Shown here: positions 7,448 to 13,075 of the stretch, piece after piece
How positions within the stretch are numbered: the stretch's first letter is position 1
Layout of the letters: the number at the start of each line of letters is the position of its first letter
Origin: an uncultured Clostridia bacterium
GTDB taxonomy: Bacteria > Bacillota > Clostridia > TANB77 > UBA1234
Assembly (NCBI GenBank): GCA_934149305.1
Contig: CAKPEF010000026.1
Span: 1 to 13,075 of the forward strand
Length of the DNA: 13,075 nucleotides
Direction: 5' to 3'
Made by a program: the position numbers and the translations under genes
The notes under the pieces: generated by a model
The model's database searches: none
What the model was told of the DNA's origin: nothing
The model's input: only the letters and a program-made list of their open reading frames with translations

Positions 7448-8023
7448 TTAAGTAATCAAAAAGTCATCGATGTTAGGCAATATTTTTAGAGCAAGTATTG
7501 TAGAAAATTTGTCTGTTGATGTGCTATCATCTCTAAAAGCACGCTGAGAGGAGATTTTTTTGGTTTTTTTACATTTGATATTATACCAAAAAACATATTT
7601 ATTTTCTTCTATGAACAGCGTAACCCTTAGAAAGTTATATTCTTTAAATTCATTTGGTAAGTGAATGGTTACATTGAAGATTATGCAATGTTTATTGAAA
7701 AAGTCAATGAATCTTGAATAGTTTATGCTAAGGGGAATAGAAAATTTTTTGCATAATTTTCTATTAAATAGCGGAGAAACATAAATGGTTGCATGCGAAA
7801 TGATATTTTTAAACAAATAAGGATCATCTGAGACTTTAATATCTCTATAAAAAGTATAAACATTGCTAAGGCTAATGTTTTTAGCTGATTTGACCTTTTT
7901 CTTAGCTTTCTCCGAATGTCTTCTAGTGTTCTTTGGTTTAGCATCTGAACTTTCGGGTTGATTAGCAGAGTTCTCTCTTAAATAATAGAAATAGAATGCT
8001 GCTAAGTTGGTCGGAATTCTCAT
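7448..8023 (-). CDS. Hypothetical protein, J-less paralogue of the J-domain protein at 8366-9049
   Basis: I do not recognise this 191-residue protein. It is a paralogue of its upstream neighbour. Shared blocks are SDDPxxFKNIISxATI (65-80), PxFNRxL (84-90), then LPxxF and TLFIEExKYVFxxNI further on, followed by an SSxxAF block. The first 16 residues also resemble the neighbour's start (IPxxLAxYxF), but the J-domain body with its HPD motif is missing. A lysine-rich linker (about 29-48) replaces it. No signal peptide or clear membrane span is visible, so it is probably cytoplasmic. ATG 8023 follows AAAGGA and its own consensus promoter. It converges on rsmG and ends before a palindromic terminator containing parS. 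It may be a decaying duplicate or a specialised copy. Confidence 0.8.
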   Translation of the reverse strand: MRIPTNLAAFYFYYLRENSANQPESSDAKPKNTRRHSEKAKKKVKSAKNISLSNVYTFYRDIKVSDDPYLFKNIISHATIYVSPLFNRKLCKKFSIPLSINYSRFIDFFNKHCIIFNVTIHLPNEFKEYNFLRVTLFIEENKYVFWYNIKCKKTKKISSQRAFRDDSTSTDKFSTILALKILPNIDDFLIT

Positions 8024-8090
8024 AGTTTAGTTCCTTTCATAATGTTATTATTTTATTTGATTATATAATGATACGAGCAGAGTTTCAATA
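8021..8090. repeat. Direct repeat, start and promoter region of the duplicated gene (copy 1)
   Basis: Positions 8021-8090 closely match 9047-9116. They share CATAGTT, AGTTCCTTTCATAATG, TTATTATTTT and the promoter boxes, with differences mainly in the spacer. This shows that the gene, its ribosome binding site and its promoter were duplicated together. Confidence 0.85.
8060..8088 (-). promoter_or_regulatory. Promoter of the J-less paralogue
   Basis: On the minus strand, TTGAAA (8083-8088) and TATAAT (8060-8065) are 17 bp apart. They are followed by a short leader of about 30 nt to ATG 8023. The paralogue's promoter at 9086-9114 has the same architecture. Confidence 0.8.
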
Positions 8091-8280
8091 AAAATTAAAA
8101 AAAAGCTTTCGGACATTAAATTATGATACTATTAAGCTTTTACAAACGGAAAGTGTGTATTGAAAAAATTATATGTTGCCTAAGAGCAGTGTGCTCGTAA
8201 AAGCATTAATGGTTAGTAATTGTTTGATTCAAGGCTGAATAATAGCTAAATTAGTGTATATAAGTTATAAATTAAATAAA
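8091..8280. other. AT-rich spacer between the two paralogue units
   Basis: This is the non-coding part of the 342-bp gap between the two minus-strand genes (8024-8365). I see no open reading frame or known RNA in it. A small GAGCA/TGCTC hairpin occurs near 8183-8195. The remainder of the gap holds the promoter at 8060-8088 and the palindrome at 8281-8320. Confidence 0.5.
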
Positions 8281-8320
8281 AAGCAAAAGAAATGTTTCAT
8301 GTGAAACATTTCTTTTGCTT
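8281..8320 (-). terminator. Terminator palindrome containing parS, downstream of the J-domain gene
   Basis: A perfect 40-bp palindrome has 19-bp arms (AAGCAAAAGAAATGTTTCA, 8281-8299) around a central TG. Read on the minus strand, the hairpin is followed by CTTTTTATTT, a good T tract, and it lies 45 bp after the stop of the gene at 8366. It is homologous to the palindrome at 7386-7427: both arms share the core plus compensating outer bases, and the flanks toward the gene are also similar. Confidence 0.85.
8293..8308. promoter_or_regulatory. parS site 3 (inside terminator palindrome)
   Basis: TGTTTCATGTGAAACA is identical to site 2 at 7399 and one base from the parS consensus. It occupies the exact centre of the 40-bp palindrome, so ParB binding and transcription termination would use the same DNA. 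Confidence 0.75.
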
Positions 8321-8365
8321 AATTTTGAATACAAGCAATTTTAAATAAAAAATGTGTAGATGTAC

Positions 8366-9049
8366 TCAAAGCCGAGAGGAGGAATGGTCAGCATCATCGC
8401 TGTTCCATAATGTCAGAGTAAGCGTTGTTAAAAATTTATATGGTAATGCCATATCTTTTTTAAAAGCATTTTTACTAGAAATAGTTTTTACTCGCCTAAT
8501 ATTATGCAAAAAAACATACTTTTTTTCTTCAATGAATAAAGTAATTTTAAAAAAGTGGTATTTGTCAAATCTCTCAGGCAAATAAATTGCTACAGAGAAA
8601 AACAAATAATCTTTTGCATATTTTAGAAAATCAGCATATGCTCTAGAAAGAGAGTGTGTATGTTCAACGCGAAGGCTTCTATTAAATATAGGTGCAATGG
8701 AAATGGTTGCCTTTGAAATGATATTTTTGAAAACATTAGGATCATCCGATTCTTTAATAATAGCATAAAGTTCATAAAGCTCGCTAAGAGTGATAAATTC
8801 ATACGAATTTGTTGTTTTTTGGGTATTGCTTGAAGATGATTTGGTGTTATTTTGGTTACTGTTTGAATTCTTATTGTCTTGTTGCAATACTTCATTGCAG
8901 GCGTTAATAAAAGCAAATAAGTTATTAGTTCCTCCAGAGTCTGGGTGCGAAATCATCGCTAATTTTTTAGATGCTTCTTTTAGTTCCTGCGTAGTATAGT
9001 CTTCTTTTAAGTTAAAAACGTAAAGTGCCAATTTCCGTGGAATTTCCAT
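8366..9049 (-). CDS. J-domain (DnaJ-like) protein with unknown C-terminal domain
   Basis: The 227-residue product starts with a compact J domain. LALYVFNLKEDYTTQELKEA (7-26) leads into KKLAMISHPDSGG (28-40) and FAFINACNEVL (45-55). This gives the order helix II, the invariant HPD loop (35-37) and helix III. J domains of the family stimulate ATP hydrolysis by DnaK-type Hsp70 partners. A low-complexity N/S/T/Q linker (about 56-82) joins it to a domain I do not recognise (about 84-227), which is shared with the neighbour at 7448-8023. Blocks are SDDPNVFKNIISKATI (101-116), PIFNRSL, LPERF and TLFIEEKKYVF. There are no zinc-finger or G/F regions of classical DnaJ and no membrane span. ATG 9049 follows AAAGGA and its own promoter. 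It lies divergent from parA in a parS cluster; a chromosome-organisation role is only inferred. Confidence 0.85.
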   Translation of the reverse strand: MEIPRKLALYVFNLKEDYTTQELKEASKKLAMISHPDSGGTNNLFAFINACNEVLQQDNKNSNSNQNNTKSSSSNTQKTTNSYEFITLSELYELYAIIKESDDPNVFKNIISKATISIAPIFNRSLRVEHTHSLSRAYADFLKYAKDYLFFSVAIYLPERFDKYHFFKITLFIEEKKYVFLHNIRRVKTISSKNAFKKDMALPYKFLTTLTLTLWNSDDADHSSSRL

Positions 9050-9116
9050 AGTTAAGTTCCTTTCATAATGTTATTATTTTGCATAATTATATAATGATAT
9101 AAGCTGAATTTCAATA
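9047..9116. repeat. Direct repeat, start and promoter region of the duplicated gene (copy 2)
   Basis: This is the partner of 8021-8090, covering the start codon, the Shine-Dalgarno (AAAGGA on the minus strand) and the promoter of the J-domain gene. The sequence is near-identical over about 30 bases next to the gene and at the -10 box, diverging in the spacer. Confidence 0.85.
9086..9114 (-). promoter_or_regulatory. Promoter of the J-domain gene
   Basis: On the minus strand, TTGAAA (9109-9114) and TATAAT (9086-9091) are spaced by 17 bp. The leader is about 30 nt. The layout is identical to the paralogue's promoter. Confidence 0.8.
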
Positions 9117-9239
9117 AATATCGTAAAAATAAGGTTTTGTAGGTGCAAAATGCTCTTAAAGAAAAAACAAAAAATTATAAATCTACTATACAAAATAAAA
9201 TTAAACATATATAATATTTTTGTGAGTATAAAACTAGTA

Positions 9240-9255
9240 TGTTTCACGTGAAACT
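9240..9255. promoter_or_regulatory. parS site 4 (upstream of parA)
   Basis: TGTTTCACGTGAAACT matches parS at 15 of 16 bases and is identical to site 1 at 4268. It lies about 145 bp before parA in the 352-bp gap (9050-9401), which otherwise holds two promoters and one hairpin. Confidence 0.9.
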
Positions 9256-9265
9256 TACTAAACAT

Positions 9266-9304
9266 AAAAAACGGCAAAGCTCCAATTTTGAGTGCTTTGC
9301 CCGT
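9266..9304 (-). terminator. Minus-strand terminator-like hairpin upstream of parA
   Basis: ACGGCAAAGC (9271-9280) pairs with GCTTTGCCCGT (9294-9304), with one bulged base. Read on the minus strand, the stem is followed by six T (9266-9271). No minus-strand gene lies to its right before parA. It may end an antisense or small transcript, or insulate the J-domain gene from read-through. Confidence 0.55.
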
Positions 9305-9315
9305 GATAAAATACA

Positions 9316-9345
9316 TTTACAAAAGCTAAATTCCTTATATATTAT
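9316..9345 (+). promoter_or_regulatory. Possible parA promoter
   Basis: TTTACA (9316-9321) and TATTAT (9340-9345) with an 18-bp spacer is the best match I find before parA. Boxes in such AT-rich DNA are easily matched by chance, so this is tentative. Confidence 0.4.
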
Positions 9346-9401
9346 AGTCATTATATATATGTAGAAGCTGCTTTTAAATTTAATTTAAAACGGAGGTTAA
9401 A

Positions 9402-10181
9402 ATGGGAAAAATTATATCAATAGCAAATCAAAAAGGTGGAGTAGGAAAAACAACAACATCAGTAAATTTAAGCTCATGTCTTGCTTTAGCTGGTAAAAAA
9501 GTATTACTAATAGATGCGGACCCGCAAGGTAATGCGACAAGTGGAGTTGGCGGAAATAAAAATATAGAAAAATCAACTTATGATGTAATAATAAATGGAG
9601 AAGATATTAAAAATGTAATACAAAAATGTAGCGTAGAAAACTTGGATGTATGTGCATCAAATATTAACTTAGCTGGTGCAGAGGTTCAATTAGTTTCTCA
9701 ATTGTCAAGAGAACACAAGTTAAAAGAAGCATTAGACAAAGTAAAAGATGAGTATGACTACATAATAATAGACTGTCCACCATCACTTGGACTAGTTACA
9801 TTAAATGCGCTTACAGCTTCAAATACAGTATTGGTTCCAATACAATGTGAATATTATGCATTAGAGGGCTTAGGACAACTTATGAGCACAATAGATTTAG
9901 TTCAAAGACATTTGAACAAAGACTTGGATGTAGAGGGTGTCGTACTAACAATGTATGATGCAAGAACAAATCTATCAATGCAAGTTATAGAGGAAGTTAA
10001 GAAATATTTCAGAGACAAGGTATACCAAAGTGTAATTCCAAGAAATGTAAAATTAAGCGAAGCACCAAGCTTTGGACTTCCAATCGCACTTTATGATAAA
10101 AATTCAAAAGGAGCAAAAGCATATTCAGATTTAGCAGATGAAGTAATAGCAAATAACGAAAAAATAAAGAGTAAAAAATAA
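9402..10181 (+). CDS. parA: Chromosome partitioning ATPase ParA (Soj)
   Basis: ParA/Soj is an ATP-dependent DNA-binding switch that acts with ParB in origin segregation and, in Bacillus, also regulates DnaA. The 259-residue product has the deviant Walker A motif KGGVGKT at 11-17 with the signature Lys11, LLIDADPQGNAT at 35-46, and the Walker B region IIIDCPPSLG at 121-130 (Asp124). It lacks the N-terminal helix-turn-helix of plasmid type Ia ParA, so it is the chromosomal Soj type. ACGGAGGTT upstream supports ATG 9402. parB follows after 19 bp, so they form an operon. The nearest parS site is 146 bp upstream of the start codon. Confidence 0.97.
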   Translation: MGKIISIANQKGGVGKTTTSVNLSSCLALAGKKVLLIDADPQGNATSGVGGNKNIEKSTYDVIINGEDIKNVIQKCSVENLDVCASNINLAGAEVQLVSQLSREHKLKEALDKVKDEYDYIIIDCPPSLGLVTLNALTASNTVLVPIQCEYYALEGLGQLMSTIDLVQRHLNKDLDVEGVVLTMYDARTNLSMQVIEEVKKYFRDKVYQSVIPRNVKLSEAPSFGLPIALYDKNSKGAKAYSDLADEVIANNEKIKSKK

Positions 10182-10200
10182 TAAATAGGAGGTCGATTAT

Positions 10201-11088
10201 ATGGCATTAGGTAAGGGTGGTTTAGGAAAAGGATTAGATGCACTTTTTCCATCAAATGTTGATATAAATACACTTGGTGGCGATGTTTCACATGAAACAT
10301 CAGAAAAAATAATAGAGATGAAAATAAATGATATAGAACCAAATGTAAATCAGCCAAGAAAGAATTTTGATGATGAAAAAATAGATGATTTAGCTGCTTC
10401 AATTGCAGAACATGGCGTGTTACAGCCAATAATAGTTGCGAAAAAAGATGATTATTATCAAATAATAGCAGGAGAGAGAAGATGGAGAGCTTCTAAGAAA
10501 GCTGGATTAAAAACAATCCCTGCAATTGTTAGAGATTATGATGAAAAGAAAATAAGAGAAGTTGCTTTAATCGAAAATATACAAAGGCAAGATTTAAACG
10601 CGATAGAGACAGCAAAAGCAATAAAAGAGCTAATGGAAGAACATGCACTTACACAAGAAGAGCTTGCTAAAACATTAGGTAAGAGTAGAAGTGCAATAGC
10701 AAATACACTTAGAATATTAAATTTGGATGAAAGAGTTCAAGAAATGGTACAGGAGGGCAAGCTAACAGAAGGACATGCCAGAACTTTAGCATCAATTGAA
10801 AGTCCACAAAAACAATATAAATTGGCCATGGATATAATCAATTTAGATCTAAGTGTAAGAGATGCAGAAGAATTAACAAAAGAAGAAAAAGCTGCAACAA
10901 AGAAAAAGAGTCCAAAGAAAGAAACATCCAAACTAGAGATAATATATAAAGATATCGAAAATAGACTAAAAAAAGCATTAGAAACAAAAGTGTCTTTTAG
11001 ACCTATGACAAAAAGTAGAGGAAAAATAATAATAGAGTATTATACAAGCGAAGAGTTAGAGAGAATACTAGAAATATTAGAAAAATAG
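10201..11088 (+). CDS. parB: Chromosome partitioning protein ParB (Spo0J)
   Basis: ParB loads at parS, spreads as a CTP-dependent clamp and recruits SMC at the origin. The 295-residue product begins with the ParA-contacting motif GLGKGLDALF (7-16). The ParB N-terminal domain follows, with QPRKNF (51-56), HGVLQPIIV and the CTP-binding GERRWRA box at 91-97. ENIQRQDLN at 125-133 is the second nucleotide-contact box. The helix-turn-helix spans about 151-173 (LTQEELAKTLGKSRSAIANTLRIL). A lysine-rich linker (about 228-242) leads to the C-terminal dimerisation domain. AATAGGAGG sets ATG 10201. A parS-like site lies inside codons 28-33. A DUF4446 gene follows after 42 bp without a terminator. Confidence 0.97.
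   Translation: MALGKGGLGKGLDALFPSNVDINTLGGDVSHETSEKIIEMKINDIEPNVNQPRKNFDDEKIDDLAASIAEHGVLQPIIVAKKDDYYQIIAGERRWRASKKAGLKTIPAIVRDYDEKKIREVALIENIQRQDLNAIETAKAIKELMEEHALTQEELAKTLGKSRSAIANTLRILNLDERVQEMVQEGKLTEGHARTLASIESPQKQYKLAMDIINLDLSVRDAEELTKEEKAATKKKSPKKETSKLEIIYKDIENRLKKALETKVSFRPMTKSRGKIIIEYYTSEELERILEILEK
10284..10299. promoter_or_regulatory. parS site 5 (inside parB)
   Basis: TGTTTCACATGAAACA is the reverse complement of the variant at 7399 and 8293, one base from the consensus. It overlaps parB codons 28-33 (DVSHET), in a poorly conserved stretch between the ParA-binding tail and the ParB core. In B. subtilis one parS also lies inside spo0J. Confidence 0.75.
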
Positions 11089-11130
11089 TATAATGTGTGA
11101 TACGAAAAGGTTTAAAGACAGGAGGTAAAA

Positions 11131-11655
11131 GTGGATACACTAATAGATTTTGCAAAAACAGAAGCCTTTGGAATAATTGCAATAACATTGCTATTTATAA
11201 ATTTTGTTATTTTAACATATATTGCAATTGTTTCATATAATACAAACAAATCATATAACAAATTTATGCGAAAACTTGGAAACGGTGTTAATCTAGATAC
11301 AATGATACGAGGATACATAAGAGAAGTTGAGGAAGTAAAAGAAGAGGAAGACAGAATAAATAAAAGGTGTAATGAAATAGAAAAAAACATGGAAAAGTGT
11401 TTGCAAAAAGTTGGCATTGTTAGATATAATGCATTTAATAACACAGGAAGCGACTTGTGTTTTGCGTTAGCATTGCTAGACTTTGAAGATAATGGTGTAA
11501 TAATAAATGGAATATATTCAAGAGACAACACAACCACAACATATGCAAAGCCAATAGAAAGGGGAGTTTCAAAATATACACTAACAAAAGAAGAGCAAGA
11601 TGCACTAGATATAGCAAGACATAGTGGATATAAATATTATATGAGAGTAGGCTAA
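11131..11655 (+). CDS. DUF4446 family membrane-anchored protein
   Basis: The 174-residue product has one N-terminal membrane span (about 12-35), then a charged, probably coiled-coil stretch (about 60-98, rich in E/K/R). A C-terminal domain follows with GIVRYNAFNNTGSDLCFALALLD and NGIYSRDNTTTTYAKPI. This pattern matches DUF4446, a family often found directly after parB in Clostridia; its function is unknown. The start is GTG 11131, chosen because AGGAGG at 11120-11125 has good spacing and no alternative ATG lies nearby. It follows parB by 42 bp with no terminator and is followed by a terminator at 11663, so it is the last gene of the parAB operon. Confidence 0.9.
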   Translation: MDTLIDFAKTEAFGIIAITLLFINFVILTYIAIVSYNTNKSYNKFMRKLGNGVNLDTMIRGYIREVEEVKEEEDRINKRCNEIEKNMEKCLQKVGIVRYNAFNNTGSDLCFALALLDFEDNGVIINGIYSRDNTTTTYAKPIERGVSKYTLTKEEQDALDIARHSGYKYYMRVG

Positions 11656-11662
11656 AACATTG

Positions 11663-11712
11663 AGCGATAGTATAGCAAGTTAGAAAATTGCTAGTACTAC
11701 CGCTTGTTTTTT
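11663..11712 (+). terminator. Intrinsic terminator of the parAB-DUF4446 operon
   Basis: AGCGATAGTATAGCAA (11663-11678) pairs with the segment ending CTACCGCT, with one mismatch and one bulge, around a loop of about 9 nt. TTGTTTTTT follows. It begins seven bases after the DUF4446 stop. Confidence 0.8.
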
Positions 11713-11770
11713 AGTTAAAAAAATATATATCAGTGTATGTCAGTAATAATAAAAATTCAAAAAATATGTA

Positions 11771-11799
11771 TTGACAAACCTAAATTCAAATGGTAATAT
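11771..11799 (+). promoter_or_regulatory. tRNA-Ser promoter
   Basis: TTGACA (11771-11776) and TAATAT (11794-11799) have the ideal 17-bp spacing and lie just upstream of the first tRNA. The segment ATATGTATTGACAAACCTA closely resembles part of the terminal repeat (56-73), differing by one inserted base. Confidence 0.8.
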
Positions 11800-11819
11800 A
11801 ATTATTGTCGACGCGACAT

Positions 11820-11910
<91 letters not shown>

Positions 11911-11915
11911 ACAAA

Positions 11916-11942
11916 AAAGATTAGATTTCACATCTAATCTTT
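11916..11942 (+). terminator. Hairpin between the two tRNA genes
   Basis: AAAGATTAGAT (11916-11926) pairs perfectly with 11932-11942 around TTCAC, with a short T-rich tail. It is a plausible terminator or a processing hairpin for the first tRNA. Confidence 0.6.
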
Positions 11943-11965
11943 ATTAAAATAAAAACGTAGACCAT

Positions 11966-12057
11966 GGAGACATACCCAAGCCGGTCGAAGGGGACAGTTT
12001 GCTAAACTGTTAGGGTTCGCAAGGGCCGCGAGGGTTCGAATCCCTCTGTCTCCGCCA
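11966..12057 (+). tRNA. tRNA-Ser (anticodon GCU)
   Basis: The acceptor stem GGAGACA (11966-11972) pairs with TGTCTCC (12047-12053), followed by G and an encoded CCA. The anticodon arm is ACAGT-TT-GCT-AA-ACTGT with anticodon GCT at 12001-12003. A long variable arm and a T arm with GGTTCGAATCC are present. It reads AGC and AGU codons. It may be transcribed from the upstream tRNA promoter. Confidence 0.97.
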
Positions 12058-12058
12058 T

Positions 12059-12088
12059 AAAGCACTACACGAGAATGTGTAGTGTTTT
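12059..12088 (+). terminator. Intrinsic terminator after tRNA-Ser(GCU)
   Basis: CACTACAC (12063-12070) pairs with GTGTAGTG (12077-12084) around GAGAAT, followed by TTTTATTTTT. The stem extends outward by A-T and G-U pairs. Confidence 0.85.
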
Positions 12089-12108
12089 ATTTTTAGCAGA
12101 AAGCAAAA

Positions 12109-12126
12109 ACGATTCGAACCCGGGAG
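12109..12126 (-). pseudogene. tRNA T-arm-like fragment
   Basis: On the minus strand, 12126-12111 reads CTCCCGGGTTCGAATC. This carries the T-arm hallmark GGTTCGAATC with a CCCGGG stem side, but no matching acceptor, D or anticodon arm is visible on either side. It lies 52 bp after tRNA-Ser(GCU), in opposite orientation. It is best explained as a degraded tRNA remnant or an integration scar; chance is possible. Confidence 0.4.
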
Positions 12127-12142
12127 GGCTTTGAGCGTAAAG

Positions 12143-12175
12143 AAAAAGCTTCACAAAAATGTGAAGCTTTAAAAA
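12143..12175 (-). terminator. Intrinsic terminator after mecA
   Basis: AAAGCTTCACA (12145-12155) pairs perfectly with 12160-12170 around AAAA. On the minus strand the stem is followed by a T run (complement of the A residues at 12143-12147). It begins four bases beyond the mecA stop. The A/T runs on both sides may make it bidirectional. Confidence 0.85.
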
Positions 12176-12179
12176 TTTG

Positions 12180-12803
12180 TTATTTCTTTTTGCTTTTTTT
12201 CTTCTTTTTATTAAAGTAAGTTGCAATTGTCTGAAGTGCGTTATCTGGTATAATTACCTTGCCATATTCGTTTAGTTTTGCTTCTAACAAATCTGGTGTT
12301 TTAGATAAAGTCGCATAATCTAAAATTGTGTTGTATGGAATAAAATCAGTTTTTAAATAATACTCTTCATTCATCTTATAAAGTGAGTTTTCATGTAGTA
12401 CTGAGACATCGCAAACATTGCAGAAAGCACAAATATCATCAAAAGTATTAAATGAATATATTGCTAACTCATGTTTTAATGGAACGGATTTTCTTTTAAG
12501 TCTAAAGTTTTCTTTAGTCACTTTTTTAGGTTTAGATATTCTTTCAATTGGAGCTTTCTCGTTAGTTTTTGTAACAAGTAAAGTAAAGTTACCAGAACCA
12601 GAAGTTGAAGCTTCTACATATATCATAGAATCATCTACATTAAATCCACATTCCTTTTCAGCCTCTTGAAGCAATTCCCAAAACAAATCTTGAGATTCTG
12701 GAGAATTGTACATAAAAGAATGCAATGTTATATTTCTTTCTTCTAAATCGTCAATAGAAAGTGTTATTTTTAATTTATCTTCATTCAATTTTTCTATTTT
12801 CAA
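12180..12803 (-). CDS. mecA: MecA-type ClpC adaptor protein
   Basis: MecA-family adaptors deliver substrates to ClpC/ClpP for degradation. The 207-residue product begins MKIEKLNEDKLKITLSIDDLEERNITL, the family's N-terminal substrate-binding start. It continues through FWELLQEAEKECGF and a strand segment ending GSGNFTLLVTK. A charged linker (about 85-110) precedes the C-terminal ClpC-binding domain (HELAIYSFNTFDDICAFC to the end). The tail is an unusual run of lysines. I chose TTG 12803 because AAAGGAGG (12813-12820, minus strand) is well spaced for it and the family start falls exactly there. The in-frame ATG at 12824 lies upstream of that ribosome binding site and would add seven unrelated residues. 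It has its own promoter and terminator and faces the tRNA genes. Confidence 0.88.
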   Translation of the reverse strand: MKIEKLNEDKLKITLSIDDLEERNITLHSFMYNSPESQDLFWELLQEAEKECGFNVDDSMIYVEASTSGSGNFTLLVTKTNEKAPIERISKPKKVTKENFRLKRKSVPLKHELAIYSFNTFDDICAFCNVCDVSVLHENSLYKMNEEYYLKTDFIPYNTILDYATLSKTPDLLEAKLNEYGKVIIPDNALQTIATYFNKKKKKSKKK

Positions 12804-12942
12804 AGCACAAAACCTCCTTTGCATATGTTAATTATATTATACGTTGAATTTATCACTTTTTAAATGCAAAAAAAAATGAAACAATTCAATATTTTTCCTA
12901 CTATAATATATTAAAAAAATACAGCAAATGTACTTTGTACGA

Positions 12943-12971
12943 ATTATACTTTTTATTTTATTAAATGTCAA
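12943..12971 (-). promoter_or_regulatory. mecA promoter
   Basis: On the minus strand, TTGACA (12966-12971) and TATAAT (12943-12948) are perfect boxes with a 17-bp spacer. The leader is about 130 nt. A second TATAAT at 12836-12841 lies closer to the gene but lacks a good -35 box. Confidence 0.8.
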
Positions 12972-12998
12972 TATAGAAGGCGAACAATTATTTTTCTA

Positions 12999-13075
12999 AG
13001 TGTAGGTTTGTCAAACATATGTCACACCAATTTAGAAATAACTGCAATTGAAATACCTTTTTATATACATTAGCT
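12999..13075. repeat. Right copy of a 77-bp terminal inverted repeat
   Basis: This is the exact reverse complement of positions 1-77. It starts 28 bp upstream of the mecA -35 box. The TTGACA inside each copy points inward, toward rpmH on the left and mecA on the right, but neither copy has a convincing -10 box after it. Confidence 0.9.

Noticed and set aside
7386..8320. CRISPR-like repeats
   Set aside because: The repeated palindromes are only two in number, about 900 bp apart, and are explained by parS plus terminator in a gene duplication.
8352..8585. 77-codon plus-strand reading frame overlapping the J-domain gene
   Set aside because: It is antisense to a well-supported coding region and shows no family features.
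9074..9316. 80-codon minus-strand reading frame upstream of the J-domain gene
   Set aside because: It spans a promoter, a parS site and a terminator hairpin, has no ribosome binding site, and its product is low-complexity hydrophobic sequence typical of translated AT-rich spacer.
11112..11537. 141-codon minus-strand reading frame opposite the DUF4446 gene
   Set aside because: It lies antisense to a recognised gene with a good ribosome binding site and has no promoter or start signal of its own.

Overview
The window is AT-rich DNA from a Gram-positive bacterium, most likely a member of the Clostridia. The gene order rpmH-rnpA-yidC-jag-mnmE-mnmG-rsmG-parA-parB is the conserved block beside the chromosome origin in Firmicutes. 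Downstream come a DUF4446 gene, two serine tRNAs with encoded CCA ends, and a mecA-type adaptor gene. dnaA, which normally lies just beyond rpmH, is not in the window, and I see no DnaA-box cluster. Species and genus cannot be told from this sequence alone.

Layout. Positions 1-77 and 12999-13075 are exact reverse complements, so the piece is bounded by an inverted repeat. Positions 105-2618 carry rpmH, rnpA, yidC and jag, with intrinsic terminators after rpmH, yidC and jag. Positions 2758-7382 carry the tRNA/rRNA modification genes mnmE, mnmG and rsmG; a 487-bp spacer with no recognised gene lies between mnmG and rsmG. Positions 7386-9116 hold a tandem duplication of an unfamiliar minus-strand gene. 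One copy encodes a short J domain (HPD motif) fused to an unknown C-terminal domain; the other has the unknown domain but has lost the J domain. Positions 9402-11655 are parA-parB-DUF4446. Positions 11771-12088 hold two tRNA-Ser genes, and mecA runs leftward from 12803.

Five parS-like sites (4268, 7399, 8293, 9240, 10284) lie within about 6 kb around parAB, so this is a ParB loading zone. Two of them form the exact centre of perfect 40- and 42-bp palindromes that also look like intrinsic terminators of the duplicated genes. The parS/terminator was therefore apparently duplicated together with its gene. This module sits between rsmG and parA, where Bacillus species carry noc. It is the strongest candidate here for something undescribed.

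How the genes work together. RpmH (ribosome), RnpA (RNase P), YidC with Jag/KhpB (membrane insertion and RNA binding), MnmE with MnmG (wobble uridine modification) and RsmG (16S rRNA methylation) are translation-linked housekeeping functions. ParA/ParB with the parS sites organise and segregate the origin. The J-domain pair has no known role that I can assign.
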